From Paenibacillus sp. 481 (GTDB taxonomy: Bacteria; Bacillota; Bacilli; Paenibacillales; Paenibacillaceae), in NCBI RefSeq assembly GCF_021223605.1, contig NZ_CP075175.1, positions 4,171,501 to 4,235,500 on the forward strand: a stretch of 64,000 bases of DNA, given 5' to 3'. The position numbers and the translations under genes were made by a program. The notes under the pieces are model-generated. The model made no database searches, had not been told where the DNA came from, and saw only the letters and a list, made by a program, of their open reading frames with translations. This document shows positions 35,322-44,515 of this stretch, piece after piece. How positions within the stretch are numbered: the first letter of the stretch is position 1; each line of letters opens with the position of its first letter.

Positions 35322-36065
35322 ATGGCTAAAAAAATAAGGCTCGACAAACTGCTCGGACATATGGGCTGCGGCTCGCGATCGGATATTAAAAAGTGGGCGA
35401 AAGCTGGTTTGGTTACAGTTAACGGAGTCGTCATTAAAGATAACGGCTTTCAAGTTGACCACGAAGTTGATGAAGTGCGGTTAGATGGCAACGTTATTGC
35501 TTACCGTGAATATGTGTACATTATGTTGCACAAGCCGCCAGGTGTCATATCGGCAACAGAAGATTCACGAGATCAGACCGTTGTGGATTTGCTGCCTGAT
35601 GAGCTGCGTGCATTTGATCCGTTCCCAGTAGGTCGATTAGATAAGGATACAGAAGGTTTACTGCTGCTGACGAATGACGGCAAGCTCTCTCATGAACTGC
35701 TTTCTCCACGTAAGCACGTTCCGAAGACGTATTATGCTGTTGTCCGAGGTGAAGTAACAGCAGAAGATGGACAAGCGTTCGCTACAGGTGTGACGCTGGA
35801 TGATGGCTATGTAACGAAGCCCGCACAGCTTGTAATTTTGGAACATTTATGTGGCAGTGAAGAACTGCATTCCCGGATTGAGCTAACGATAACCGAAGGG
35901 AAATTCCATCAGGTGAAGCGGATGTTTGCTAGTGTTGGCAAGCAAGTAACGTACTTAAAACGGCTGACCATGGGTACATTACGTTTGGACGAGCAGCTTC
36001 CAATTGGAGCTTGGCGCGAACTAACGGTAGAGGAACTGGAACAGCTTCGCGGTAGTCGTGAGTAG
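35322..36065 (+). CDS. RsuA/RluB-family pseudouridine synthase
   Basis: A 247-residue pseudouridine synthase. An N-terminal S4 RNA-binding domain (IRLDKLLGHMGCGSRSDIKKW) is followed by the catalytic domain with PVGRLDKDTEGLLLLTNDG; the Asp in GRLD is the catalytic nucleophile. KTYYAVV and EGKFHQVKRM are family motifs. Start ATG 35322 lies 2 bp after the RsmF-like stop, with GGAGG upstream, so two rRNA modification genes are probably co-transcribed. RsuA (16S U516) is favoured by the single S4 domain and length, but RluB/E/F-like specificity is not excluded. Confidence 0.9.
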   Translation: MAKKIRLDKLLGHMGCGSRSDIKKWAKAGLVTVNGVVIKDNGFQVDHEVDEVRLDGNVIAYREYVYIMLHKPPGVISATEDSRDQTVVDLLPDELRAFDPFPVGRLDKDTEGLLLLTNDGKLSHELLSPRKHVPKTYYAVVRGEVTAEDGQAFATGVTLDDGYVTKPAQLVILEHLCGSEELHSRIELTITEGKFHQVKRMFASVGKQVTYLKRLTMGTLRLDEQLPIGAWRELTVEELEQLRGSRE

Positions 36066-36119
36066 GATTGAAATCAACTTTAAATATAGAAGACAGCATG
36101 GTATGGGGAGGAACTTTAT

Positions 36120-36920
36120 ATGAACTATCGTATGGTAGCACTTGATATGGATGGAACACTTTTGCACGATGACCATTCGTTATCTGCGCGTAACGCGGAG
36201 ACGATTCGAGAAATCGCTGCTCGTGGAGTAGAGATTGTGCTTTGTACAGGCCGCAGCCCAGATAGCACATTACCTTACTTAGAGCAGCTTGGGCTAGAAG
36301 GGACTGTTATTACACATAACGGGGCTTCTACGGTATCCTCCGTTGGACGTGAATTGATACATCGTTACGAAATGCCACATGCAAGCTTGGAACCATACAT
36401 TGCCTATTGTCGTGAACATGATGTTCTGTTTGACGTGAACACGACGTTTGTACTTTATGTTGACCAACTGGATAAGCTTCCGGAAGATGCACTCCATATG
36501 TACAAAGAATTCCTAATTACGCCACAGCAATTTCCAGGCTGGGGCGGGATGGATGATAATCCCGTGAAGTTGACGCTTGGCGGTCAAAAAGAAGAGATGG
36601 ACAAGGTTGAGCAAGATTTGAATTTATGGACACACGAGCTGCAATACGTGCGCTCCGGCGATTATTTTATTGACATCATGCATCCAGAAGCGACGAAAGG
36701 CAACGCCTTGAAGCAGTTGGCAGCGCAACGCGGTATTCCACGCGAGCAAATCTTAGCAATTGGCAACTATTTTAACGATGTTACAATGTTACAATTTGCA
36801 GGCATGGGCATTGCCATGGACAATTCTCCACTTGAAGTCAAAGCAGCAGCCCAAGATGTTACGCTTTCGAACAACGATGACGGCGTTCATGCTGCGCTAG
36901 TAAAATACTGCCTATCTTAG
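36120..36920 (+). CDS. Cof-type HAD-superfamily phosphatase
   Basis: A 266-residue HAD phosphatase of the Cof/IIB cap type. Motif I is ALDMDGTLL (nucleophile and acid Asp), motif II is VLCTGRS, the motif III region is TKGNALKQL, and motif IV reads IGNYFNDVTML, where most homologues have GDxxND, so Asn replaces the first Asp. Substrates in this family are sugar phosphates, FMN or pyridoxal phosphate; none is implied here. GGGGAGG lies before the ATG. Confidence 0.88.
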   Translation: MNYRMVALDMDGTLLHDDHSLSARNAETIREIAARGVEIVLCTGRSPDSTLPYLEQLGLEGTVITHNGASTVSSVGRELIHRYEMPHASLEPYIAYCREHDVLFDVNTTFVLYVDQLDKLPEDALHMYKEFLITPQQFPGWGGMDDNPVKLTLGGQKEEMDKVEQDLNLWTHELQYVRSGDYFIDIMHPEATKGNALKQLAAQRGIPREQILAIGNYFNDVTMLQFAGMGIAMDNSPLEVKAAAQDVTLSNNDDGVHAALVKYCLS

Positions 36921-37048
36921 CTGGATGCGCGGGGGCATGTCACAGCAAGCAACCGTAAACCTAAAGCTAAATGCATAGCAACATGTAAGCGCGACTCGCA
37001 ACACACAACTTGCAATACACAACGTGTAACGCAGTAACGTGACATATA

Positions 37049-37093
37049 ATAGACCTCCGACACGACTCGTTACGTGGTGACGGAGGTCTATTT
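37049..37093. terminator. Terminator-like hairpin between convergent genes
   Basis: A perfect 11-bp stem (ATAGACCTCCG with CGGAGGTCTAT) with weak T-rich flank. The preceding 36922-37048 is repetitive (CAACACACAACTTGCAATAC-like units) and holds no gene I can support. Confidence 0.65.
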
Positions 37094-37136
37094 GCGCTTA
37101 TTTTAATACAGCCCATGTTTGTTCTCCCCTATGCCG

Positions 37137-37232
37137 TTAGTAGAGGACACCACGGGTGATGATCACTAAAAGTATAAACAATACCAAAATAAATCCTATC
37201 GAGCCAACACCATGTCCGAAGCCATAACTCAT
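37137..37232 (-). CDS. YjcZ-family small protein (31 aa)
   Basis: A 31-residue frame: MSYGFGHGVGSIGFILVLFI then LLVIITRGVLY. A Gly/Tyr-rich N-terminus followed by one hydrophobic helix is the YjcZ/sporulation small-protein pattern seen across Bacillaceae and Paenibacillaceae. AAAGGAGG precedes the ATG at a proper distance. Function in the family is poorly known; some members are linked to the spore. Confidence 0.82.
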   Translation of the reverse strand: MSYGFGHGVGSIGFILVLFILLVIITRGVLY

Positions 37233-37524
37233 TTTCAATTCCTCCTTTAGTTTAGTAAATCGTTTATACCGAAAGGGATAAATACGGAGTAGGGCGATTT
37301 ATGACCACTGTTCAATTTCGACTTGGATATCTATTGCCATATCAGTCTTTCCATGTCGGTATTTCCGTCATTCGGTATATCGGTATATTATGCAGGAGCA
37401 TCATTCGCGTATGGACACTTATCTCTGGTCATTTGAACTTGGGCGTATGTACATCTTTCTTTTGGGTAATATAAGCCCGAGATTGGAATGTTGGAATAAG
37501 TTTGAGAATGTGGAGGTTCTGGAG

Positions 37525-38253
37525 ATGGCGGAACTGACAATGAGACCCGATTTTAAAACGGTAGGTGGGGAGTCTTACGATGTACTATGGAGTGAGGAGT
37601 ACGTCGGAACATTGTACTTGTTGTACCGAGAGCAAGACCAATTGCAAGGAGCGTTTATTTTAGATCGTGCGGCTGCTGGACGCTACACGGCCTCAACGTT
37701 AGCGGAACTTGAGCATAGTGTGGAACGATACGTGCGCCATACAGCAGAGGCGCTCGGTGAAGTGGAAACGGAAGTGCTGTTCATTCAAGGAGAGCTCACA
37801 AGAATAGTGATGAGTGACGAGGATAGGCATAGTGATCGATTAGTTGACGTAGACGTAGATGTGGATGATGAGCGCGATGATGCGGGTTTCATTTACGAAG
37901 AGGCATTGGAGTATGAACCATTGTTGGATGAGCGTTTACTTACTAGTGGTGCGGCCACGGTGCATATCGTATTGGCGCGCGATGACGGTGATATGTTGCT
38001 CTATGATGTATACAGTGAGTCTGCAGGTGCAATCCCCGTTGGGACTGCGACGATAAGCACAGACGGCGAACATTTGTCGGGTTATATCGATTTTCGTGTT
38101 CCTGGTACGAACGCAGATCGGGAGTACGTAGCCCGTGAGCTCATGAGTAAGTTGCAAGAGGAACAGACTTTTCAGGCGCTTCATTTGACAATGATGTTTC
38201 ATAATGAAATTATCGATGAACTGCTGTTACATCTGGAACAGGATTGCGATTGA
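37525..38253 (+). CDS. Hypothetical protein (242 aa)
   Basis: I do not recognise this family. The start at 37525 has GGAGG 9 nt upstream; the upstream in-frame ATG at 37390 lacks one. The protein is soluble and acidic, with an in-frame Asp-Val repeat (DVDVDVDDERDD, about 115-126) separating two similar-sized halves. Each half has beta-rich stretches (YVGTLYLLYRE; VHIVLARDDGDMLLYDVYSE) that may be a weak internal duplication. No signal peptide or membrane helix. Confidence 0.7.
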   Translation: MAELTMRPDFKTVGGESYDVLWSEEYVGTLYLLYREQDQLQGAFILDRAAAGRYTASTLAELEHSVERYVRHTAEALGEVETEVLFIQGELTRIVMSDEDRHSDRLVDVDVDVDDERDDAGFIYEEALEYEPLLDERLLTSGAATVHIVLARDDGDMLLYDVYSESAGAIPVGTATISTDGEHLSGYIDFRVPGTNADREYVARELMSKLQEEQTFQALHLTMMFHNEIIDELLLHLEQDCD

Positions 38254-38259
38254 AATGAA

Positions 38260-38307
38260 ATAACCGCTAGCGACACTTATCTGTTGATAAGCAACGCTAG
38301 CGGTTAT
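38260..38307. terminator. Large hairpin between convergent genes
   Basis: A perfect 13-bp stem (ATAACCGCTAGCG with CGCTAGCGGTTAT) encloses a second small hairpin (CTTATC/GATAAG). It lies between the convergent hypothetical and RsmF-like genes and probably ends both transcripts, although the T tract is poor. Confidence 0.6.
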
Positions 38308-38323
38308 ATGTGAAGGGATTGTC

Positions 38324-39907
38324 CTATTGACGTAAACCTTTAGGTAAATGATTTTTCAATATGCCATCAACCGCTTTGGCCCAACCGAGGGGTAAACCGT
38401 CAACCGTGACAAGTGTCCACCCTTTAGAAACGGTTGCCTCAGCGGGTACGGGCAGCGTTTCGCCACGCAAGTACGCATGCACGGCTTGCTCGTCACGGTC
38501 AAGTGACAAATTGACGATCGAGCTTGCGGTGCGGTCAGCATAGCAAGCCAGCGCCAAGGCATGAGCAGGCTCAATGCGGTTCTTGCGTATATGCGCCAAA
38601 TGCAAGCCTGGTCGCAGTACGCGCAATCCTGCAAGCGAATGCTCATCTTGCAACGTTGCAGCCGTTGCCGAAAGGGGAAGCCAATACAGCTCCTCCCCAA
38701 ATTGGACGGGCGTGCCGAGTGCAGGCAGACTAAAGCCTGGCAATGCCTCCTTAGCCCACTGTTGAAAATCTGCGAGCGCAGTTTTGGCAGACGATTGAGC
38801 AGCATGCTGCTTAGCATTATGCTTCTTTAGGGGGCCACCGTATCCACCAGACCGCTTGCCACGTCCTTGACGTTGTTCTTTCCGCTGTTCCTGACGCTGG
38901 TCTTGATGCTGTCCTAGGCGTCGATCTTGTGAATGGCCAGCTAAATGGCTAGTTACTTGGCCATCGGCCATATACCGTGCATCTGATGTGCTTGCAATGG
39001 ACGAGCTTCCAGAGCTGTCATTCGCATCGACCTCATGAAGCGCTGCTTCTTCCTTGCGAAGCACGGCTACGAAATGGCCCTCGCCCTGATGATGCTGCGG
39101 CCAGATGCGCTCCGTCTTCACAAGACGGAAATGAGGATACGTACTCAACCAGCGCTCGATGATTTGCTCATTTTCTTCCAAGTTGAATGTGCAAGTGGAA
39201 TAAGCAATCGTACCACCTACCCGCAGCATCGTGACTGCGGCTTGAATAATGTCCCATTGTCTCGTTGCACACATCGTTACATGCTGCGGCGACCATTCTG
39301 AGATCGCACCCTCATCTTTGCGGAACATGCCTTCGCCTGAGCATGGGGCATCCAGCATAATGCGGTCAAACGTCAGCGGAAAACGTGCTGCTAAGTCGTG
39401 CGGGTCAGCGCTCGTTACAATGGCGTTCGCAATGCCCATACGCTCAATGTTCTCAGCTAGTATCTTGGCACGCTGCGGATGAATTTCGTTGCTAACAAGC
39501 ACACCTTGTCCACGCATTCTGCCAGCAATCTGAGTAGACTTCCCGCCTGGTGCGGCTGCAAGGTCAAGAATCGTTTCGCCAGGCTGCGGGTCCAACAGCG
39601 CGACCGCAGACATGGCCGAAGGTTCTTGAATATAGTATAGGCCTGCGGCGTGATAAGGGTGCTTGCCTGGCCGTGTCGATTCATCGTAGTAATAGCCTTC
39701 TTCACACCATGGTACAGGTGTAAGTTGAAATGGTTGCATGATGCGCTCGCGTGCTGCTGTACGCTGCTCCCATTTTAAAGGGTGTACGCGCAAGCCGAAT
39801 GTGCGCGGTTCATTATAGCTTTGCAGGAAGGCGTTTGCTTCTTCGCCAAGCATTTCTGTCATTTGCTGAATATAACTTTCGGGCAAATGAGAGCGGTTCT
39901 GTGTCAT
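38324..39907 (-). CDS. RsmF-like 16S rRNA (cytosine-C5)-methyltransferase, copy 2
   Basis: A 527-residue paralogue of the gene at 33436-35319. Core motifs LDLAAAPGGKS, LDAPCSGEGMFRKDEG and AYSTCTF carry both catalytic Cys residues. The C-terminal RsmF_B-like part ends LPLGWAKAVDGILKNHLPKG. The linker (about 295-370) is Gln/Arg-rich (DQRQEQRKEQRQGRGKR) and unlike the Gly-Thr-Asp linker of copy 1. AAGGAG precedes the ATG. Two copies within 5 kb suggest different target cytosines or an old local duplication. Confidence 0.9.
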   Translation of the reverse strand: MTQNRSHLPESYIQQMTEMLGEEANAFLQSYNEPRTFGLRVHPLKWEQRTAARERIMQPFQLTPVPWCEEGYYYDESTRPGKHPYHAAGLYYIQEPSAMSAVALLDPQPGETILDLAAAPGGKSTQIAGRMRGQGVLVSNEIHPQRAKILAENIERMGIANAIVTSADPHDLAARFPLTFDRIMLDAPCSGEGMFRKDEGAISEWSPQHVTMCATRQWDIIQAAVTMLRVGGTIAYSTCTFNLEENEQIIERWLSTYPHFRLVKTERIWPQHHQGEGHFVAVLRKEEAALHEVDANDSSGSSSIASTSDARYMADGQVTSHLAGHSQDRRLGQHQDQRQEQRKEQRQGRGKRSGGYGGPLKKHNAKQHAAQSSAKTALADFQQWAKEALPGFSLPALGTPVQFGEELYWLPLSATAATLQDEHSLAGLRVLRPGLHLAHIRKNRIEPAHALALACYADRTASSIVNLSLDRDEQAVHAYLRGETLPVPAEATVSKGWTLVTVDGLPLGWAKAVDGILKNHLPKGLRQ

Positions 39908-40079
39908 GATGCAGCTCCTTACTTTTTACATAATGATATGCCTCTTAGTTTACCGGAGAGCTACGGTTTCTTGCAACAAACTGTACAAGGTGACAATAAT
40001 GTAATGTTCAAAAGTGAAACGATAAGCTTAAATATAACGTATCATGTAGGGCAATTAAGATAGGAGGGAGCGACGAACG

Positions 40080-41009
40080 ATGAGTGAAATTGTAGTAGAA
40101 CTAAAAAATGTCACGAAAAAGATCGGCAATAAATTAATCGTCGACAATTTATCGTTCAATGTCCGCCGCGGTGAAGTATACGGCTTTTTAGGCCCGAACG
40201 GAGCGGGAAAGACAACAACGATACGGATGATCGTTGGCTTGATGTCCATGACAGCAGGAGAAGTTAAAGTTGAGGGTCACAACATCCTAACAGAACGCGC
40301 CAAAGCGATGGCGCACGTAGGGGCGATTGTAGAAAATCCTGAACTATACAAATTTATGAGCGGACGGAAAAACTTAATTCATTTTGCGCGGATGAGCACG
40401 TCTCCGATTAGCGAGCAGCGGATTGATGAGATCGTAAGGCTTGTCGAATTGGAAAATGCGATTGATAAAAAAGTAAAAGGCTATTCGCTCGGCATGCGCC
40501 AGCGACTTGGCATTGCGCAGGCGCTGCTGCATAATCCGTCTATCCTCATTTTGGACGAGCCGACGAACGGATTGGACCCTGCTGGTATTCGTCAAATGCG
40601 CGATTACTTACGCCGTCTGGCCAAGGAAGAAAATATTGCGGTACTCGTTTCAAGCCATTTGCTGTCTGAAATTGAATTGATGTGTGATCGCGTTCTTATT
40701 ATCCAGAACGGCAAATTTGTGGGCGAACATGCGATTCACCTGCAAGGAGAAGAGTCGCAGATTGCAGTTACAACGATGCAGTTCGTTGTCAACAATAGCG
40801 AGCAAGCCGCAGCCGCATTGCATGATACGGCGTGGAAAGCTCAAATCGTGACGTCTGAGCAATTGTCCGTCGAGCTAGCTAAAGAGGATGTACCGAAAGT
40901 CATTGAGCAGCTCGTACGTGCAGGTATCAGCTTGTATGAAGTTCGCTCCGTAGCACCGACACTTGAGGATACATTCTTGTCGATGACGAAAGGAGGACGA
41001 ATCGAATGA
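40080..41009 (+). CDS. ABC transporter ATP-binding protein (BcrA/bacitracin-exporter-like)
   Basis: A 309-residue ATPase with Walker A GPNGAGKTT, signature YSLGMRQRLGIAQALL, Walker B LILDEPTNGLDP and switch His in SSHLLSE. A ~90-residue C-terminal extension follows, as in DUF4162-type ABC-2 ATPases. TAGGAGGGAG precedes the ATG. Stop and start overlap (ATGA) with the ABC-2 permease gene. Substrate unknown; the family includes bacitracin and lantibiotic self-protection exporters. Confidence 0.9.
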   Translation: MSEIVVELKNVTKKIGNKLIVDNLSFNVRRGEVYGFLGPNGAGKTTTIRMIVGLMSMTAGEVKVEGHNILTERAKAMAHVGAIVENPELYKFMSGRKNLIHFARMSTSPISEQRIDEIVRLVELENAIDKKVKGYSLGMRQRLGIAQALLHNPSILILDEPTNGLDPAGIRQMRDYLRRLAKEENIAVLVSSHLLSEIELMCDRVLIIQNGKFVGEHAIHLQGEESQIAVTTMQFVVNNSEQAAAALHDTAWKAQIVTSEQLSVELAKEDVPKVIEQLVRAGISLYEVRSVAPTLEDTFLSMTKGGRIE

Positions 41010-41764
41010 GTTATTTTTCCGGATTAGTGCAAAACGAATGGATGAAAATCAATAGTAAGAAGCAATTGCCGTTATTTCTTGCTTTTCTATTTGCTATCTT
41101 TTTGTTGATAATCGTTGTGCTGCGTTATTTCGCCGAAGACACGGGCTATTTTATGGATACGGCTGTTCTTACGGTTAATTTAGGCGCGCTCTTTATGACG
41201 TATTACTTTATTGCATCTACAGCGCAGACGGTTACCGATGAGTATAAAGATGGAACGATTAAGCAGCTACTCATACGACCAGCTGGTCGTACAACGGTGC
41301 TTATGTCTAAACTAGTCAATCAATTGTTAGTCCTTGTTGTAGTAAGTGTGGCAGTGCTTGTGTTCGCGTTATTGTTAGGGGCGATCTTTTTCTCCTTAAC
41401 AGCAAAAGGTGATTCGACTACGCTCACATCTCTTATTGAGATTGTGATTTATCGTTGGGTGGGAACCTTATTTTACGGGACAATGGCATTTATGCTCGCC
41501 GTCCTTACACGGAGTGTCGGAATTTCCATTTCGGTTCCATTCCTGCTTTCTTCCATTATAGATGGAATCGCTTCGATGGGGCTGCAACGATATAGCTGGT
41601 ACAAGTTCACGTACTTTCCACATTTGGATTGGAAAATATACGCTGATGGGGGCGCGCCCTATGATGGCGCAACATTGAGCTTTAGTATTTTCATGTATGC
41701 CGTCTATATGATTGTGATGTTAGCGATCGCGATATGGGTGTTCAAAAAACGCGACGTGCAATAG
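41006..41764 (+). CDS. ABC-2 type transporter permease
   Basis: A 252-residue permease with six predicted helices. The N-terminus SYFSGLVQNEWMKI and the first-loop stretch VTDEYKDGTIKQLLIRP are typical of BcrB/YhaP-like ABC-2 permeases. It overlaps the ATPase gene by 4 bp, and the two form a complete small exporter. The following 90 bp contain degenerate CCGTGCAAT-like repeats and then a terminator. Confidence 0.88.
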   Translation: MSYFSGLVQNEWMKINSKKQLPLFLAFLFAIFLLIIVVLRYFAEDTGYFMDTAVLTVNLGALFMTYYFIASTAQTVTDEYKDGTIKQLLIRPAGRTTVLMSKLVNQLLVLVVVSVAVLVFALLLGAIFFSLTAKGDSTTLTSLIEIVIYRWVGTLFYGTMAFMLAVLTRSVGISISVPFLLSSIIDGIASMGLQRYSWYKFTYFPHLDWKIYADGGAPYDGATLSFSIFMYAVYMIVMLAIAIWVFKKRDVQ

Positions 41765-41860
41765 TTGTGCAATAGCTGTGCATAACGGCGTAATAACCGT
41801 GCAATTACGGCACAATATCCGTGCAATCAATAACGGGTGCCATCACAGCGCATATAAAAT

Positions 41861-41917
41861 AAGCCTTCTCCCAGAAATAACGCTAACATGCGTTGTAGGG
41901 AGAAGGCTTTCCTTTTT
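41861..41917 (+). terminator. Rho-independent terminator of ABC-2 exporter
   Basis: A perfect 12-bp stem (AAGCCTTCTCCC with GGGAGAAGGCTT), followed by TTCCTTTTTT. It abuts the stop codon of the convergent diguanylate cyclase gene. Confidence 0.85.
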
Positions 41918-43188
41918 TAAGACAGAGACTTTCGCTTGGCGCGAGATTTACGTGGCGGAAGATTTTTTTCCTCACTGCTAATCGTAGCATTTTCATCGGT
42001 CACACCTTTATGATCTTTACGTGCAGCGTGCTCGCTTGTATCGTCGCTACTGTTCATTTTTTTAAAGGATGTCACTCGATTCTTGCCGCTCGTCTTCGAG
42101 AAGTACATCGCCTGATCGGATTGACGTACAAGCTCATCGATCGATAGTTTGTGATGCCATGTGCTGTAGCCTACACTAATCGTTACTTGTGCTTCCAACT
42201 CCACACGTTTACGGATTTGTTCAGCAATTCGGGCAACAGCTTCGTCAGCGTCAACAATGACCGCTACAAGCTCCTCTCCGCCAAATCGCCCAGGTATGCC
42301 GTAGTCTTCGACTTCTTCTTTTATAATGTTCGACACGTGTTTTAACACATCATCTGCATGATCATGACCATACGTATCGTTTAATTTTTTGAAATTATCA
42401 ATGTCACAAAAAATAAACGAAAGACGCATCCCTTTTTGGACATATTGCTGCATCGTATGGAGTACATAACGACGATTGTATAGCTGTGTAAGCCCGTCTG
42501 TAATCGAAGATCGATATGTAACTTGCAAATGCTCCACAATTCGTTCAAAGAGGATAAAAAAGAGCAATGTATAGTATATAAGTGGCATAAGATGCTCAAG
42601 AACGATCAATTCGGCTTGCTGCCCGCCGAACAGCATCCAATTGATGGTGACAAGGAGCAACGTTAAAAAATGAACGATTAGACTAAGCGTATATTTCAAA
42701 CGTTGGTTAATGCGCGGTGCAATCCATGCATAACATACAATCGTGAGTATGAAGTGATACACGAGGAGCGGCCACGCGCTCCCGAATGCCGTCTTTGCAT
42801 CTGGTTCAATAATGAAGCACAATAGACTTGCACCGATAATTCCGGCAAATAACAGCCCAAAGCGGGCACGAATTTGGTGCGAGAACCGTTTGTAAAGACG
42901 CAGGACAGATAAGTTAACGAGTAAAAAAGAGAGCGTTTGCAGGCAGGCGCGTCCCACACCGATCGCTTGCGGTGCTTCATGAAAAATCAAGCCATCCATT
43001 AAATAGATGGCTTTGTCGAGTGCCATTAGCACGAGTGATGCAGAAAGAAGCAAATACGCATTAGATCGCTGACGGGAGTACAATCGCAACGTCATCAGCA
43101 GTATAATAAAAGTGATGTAAACCATGCAGGCTGAGGTCAATGCGACCATGTTGCCAACCCCAGACCATGTCATTAAAGGCATATTCAT
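41917..43188 (-). CDS. Membrane-bound diguanylate cyclase (GGDEF)
   Basis: A 423-residue protein with seven or eight N-terminal membrane helices (about 10-225), then a GGDEF domain (about 245-385): SITDGLTQLYNRRY, IFCDIDNFKKLNDTYGHD and RFGGEELVAVI. The signature GGEEL differs from GGDEF/GGEEF only at the last position, so activity is likely but not certain. It would make cyclic di-GMP. The start at 43188 has GGAG 8 nt upstream, unlike the ATG at 43209. The C-terminal ~40 residues are highly charged. Confidence 0.85.
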   Translation of the reverse strand: MNMPLMTWSGVGNMVALTSACMVYITFIILLMTLRLYSRQRSNAYLLLSASLVLMALDKAIYLMDGLIFHEAPQAIGVGRACLQTLSFLLVNLSVLRLYKRFSHQIRARFGLLFAGIIGASLLCFIIEPDAKTAFGSAWPLLVYHFILTIVCYAWIAPRINQRLKYTLSLIVHFLTLLLVTINWMLFGGQQAELIVLEHLMPLIYYTLLFFILFERIVEHLQVTYRSSITDGLTQLYNRRYVLHTMQQYVQKGMRLSFIFCDIDNFKKLNDTYGHDHADDVLKHVSNIIKEEVEDYGIPGRFGGEELVAVIVDADEAVARIAEQIRKRVELEAQVTISVGYSTWHHKLSIDELVRQSDQAMYFSKTSGKNRVTSFKKMNSSDDTSEHAARKDHKGVTDENATISSEEKNLPPRKSRAKRKSLS

Positions 43189-43288
43189 GTTGAGCACTCC
43201 ATCAGTCAAGTTCTTTACTGAAACATACGTTCTAATATATCATAAACGATGGTAGGCGCAAAGCGTGAGCATTTGAGGAGGGACATAC

Positions 43289-44413
43289 GTGAAAATTTTA
43301 CAGGCTTTGTTCTTCCCACCCGAGCAACCAGGTGGGGTTTCCTCCATGATTCCTTATATACTGGAACAATTTCGTACGCCGAATTGGGAAATGGACCTAT
43401 TTTCGCTACCGAAGCGAATTCGTAATAAAGGTCAAGAAGAAGTGGTGTTTAGCACATTTGACTGGACAGAATACGGGGATAGTCCGATTGTGCAAAAATA
43501 TATTCAAACGTACAAAGATTACGTGTGGTGGACGAAGCTTCGGTTATCGAAACCGTATGACTTAATTCATGCCCATCATCCGATTGCGGGACTCGTGATG
43601 AAGCAGTTGTTTCCGGATACGCCCGTCATTATGACGGTGCATTCCAGTTATGAGCGAGAGCTTATTTTGAATGGGAAAATTGCTGAACACGGCCCCGAGC
43701 ATCGCTTCTTAACCGCGATTTATACGGAGTTGGAAGCACGCGTGGACGAGATGATGACGGTATCGCAATCGTTTAAACAATATTTATCTCACTATGTACA
43801 TGACGCTGAGGCGATTAAGGTTTTGCCGAACGGCTTCGATGAGAAGCGATTTAAACCGATTGCTCACGATAATGCTGTGCCGCAGCTGATTACAGTATGT
43901 CGTCTCGTTCCGGCGAAAGGGCTGGATGTGCTGCTGCAAGCTTGTGCCGAGCTGAAGCGGCGCGGACACACGTACGTTCTGCACATTATCGGGGACGGCC
44001 CGATCCGAGAAGAGTTAGAACAAATGGCCAAAGATTTGGGCATTTATGATGAAACGATATTTTACGGATATATGCTTCATCCCGAGGAATTCATGCCGTT
44101 TTCGGACATTTTTGTGCTATCGTCAAGGGCAGAGTCATTTGGCTCCGTATTTGCCGAAGCTGCACTTTGCTGGCTGGCGCTCGTAGGCACGGATGTCGGA
44201 GGGGTTGCGGAGCAAATTGAAGATGGAACAACGGGCTTGCTCGTGCCGTCCGATCAGCCTATCGCCTTATGTAATGCGCTCGAACGGGTGATGATGGATT
44301 CGTCTTTCCGTTATGAGTTGGCCCGCGCAGCTTGGGTAAAGGCGAAACAAACGTACTCCCTGACACGTGTTGTGAACGAATTGAAATGCATGTATGTCCG
44401 ATATAGACCCTAA
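43289..44413 (+). CDS. GT4-family glycosyltransferase
   Basis: A 374-residue GT-B glycosyltransferase. The N-terminal domain has FPPEQPGGVSSMI (acceptor side). The C-terminal domain has VCRLVPAKGLDVLLQA, IIGDGPIREEL and the retaining EX7E motif ESFGSVFAEA, which contacts the nucleotide-sugar. GTG start 8 nt after GGAGGG. It stands alone rather than in a polysaccharide cluster, so the acceptor is unknown. Confidence 0.88.
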   Translation: MKILQALFFPPEQPGGVSSMIPYILEQFRTPNWEMDLFSLPKRIRNKGQEEVVFSTFDWTEYGDSPIVQKYIQTYKDYVWWTKLRLSKPYDLIHAHHPIAGLVMKQLFPDTPVIMTVHSSYERELILNGKIAEHGPEHRFLTAIYTELEARVDEMMTVSQSFKQYLSHYVHDAEAIKVLPNGFDEKRFKPIAHDNAVPQLITVCRLVPAKGLDVLLQACAELKRRGHTYVLHIIGDGPIREELEQMAKDLGIYDETIFYGYMLHPEEFMPFSDIFVLSSRAESFGSVFAEAALCWLALVGTDVGGVAEQIEDGTTGLLVPSDQPIALCNALERVMMDSSFRYELARAAWVKAKQTYSLTRVVNELKCMYVRYRP

Positions 44414-44482
44414 CAGGTAGCTGTCATCTGGCAACGTTACATGGGTAGGCTGTATATTGTAGGCAAAAGTAGTATATAGGTT

Positions 44483-44515
44483 AAGCCGCATTCCTGATTA
44501 GGGATGCGGCTTTTT
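44483..44515 (+). terminator. Rho-independent terminator of glycosyltransferase gene
   Basis: Stem AAGCCGCATTCC with GGGATGCGGCTT (one G-T pair), followed by T residues. It overlaps the last codons of the convergent YkvI-like gene. Confidence 0.85.
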
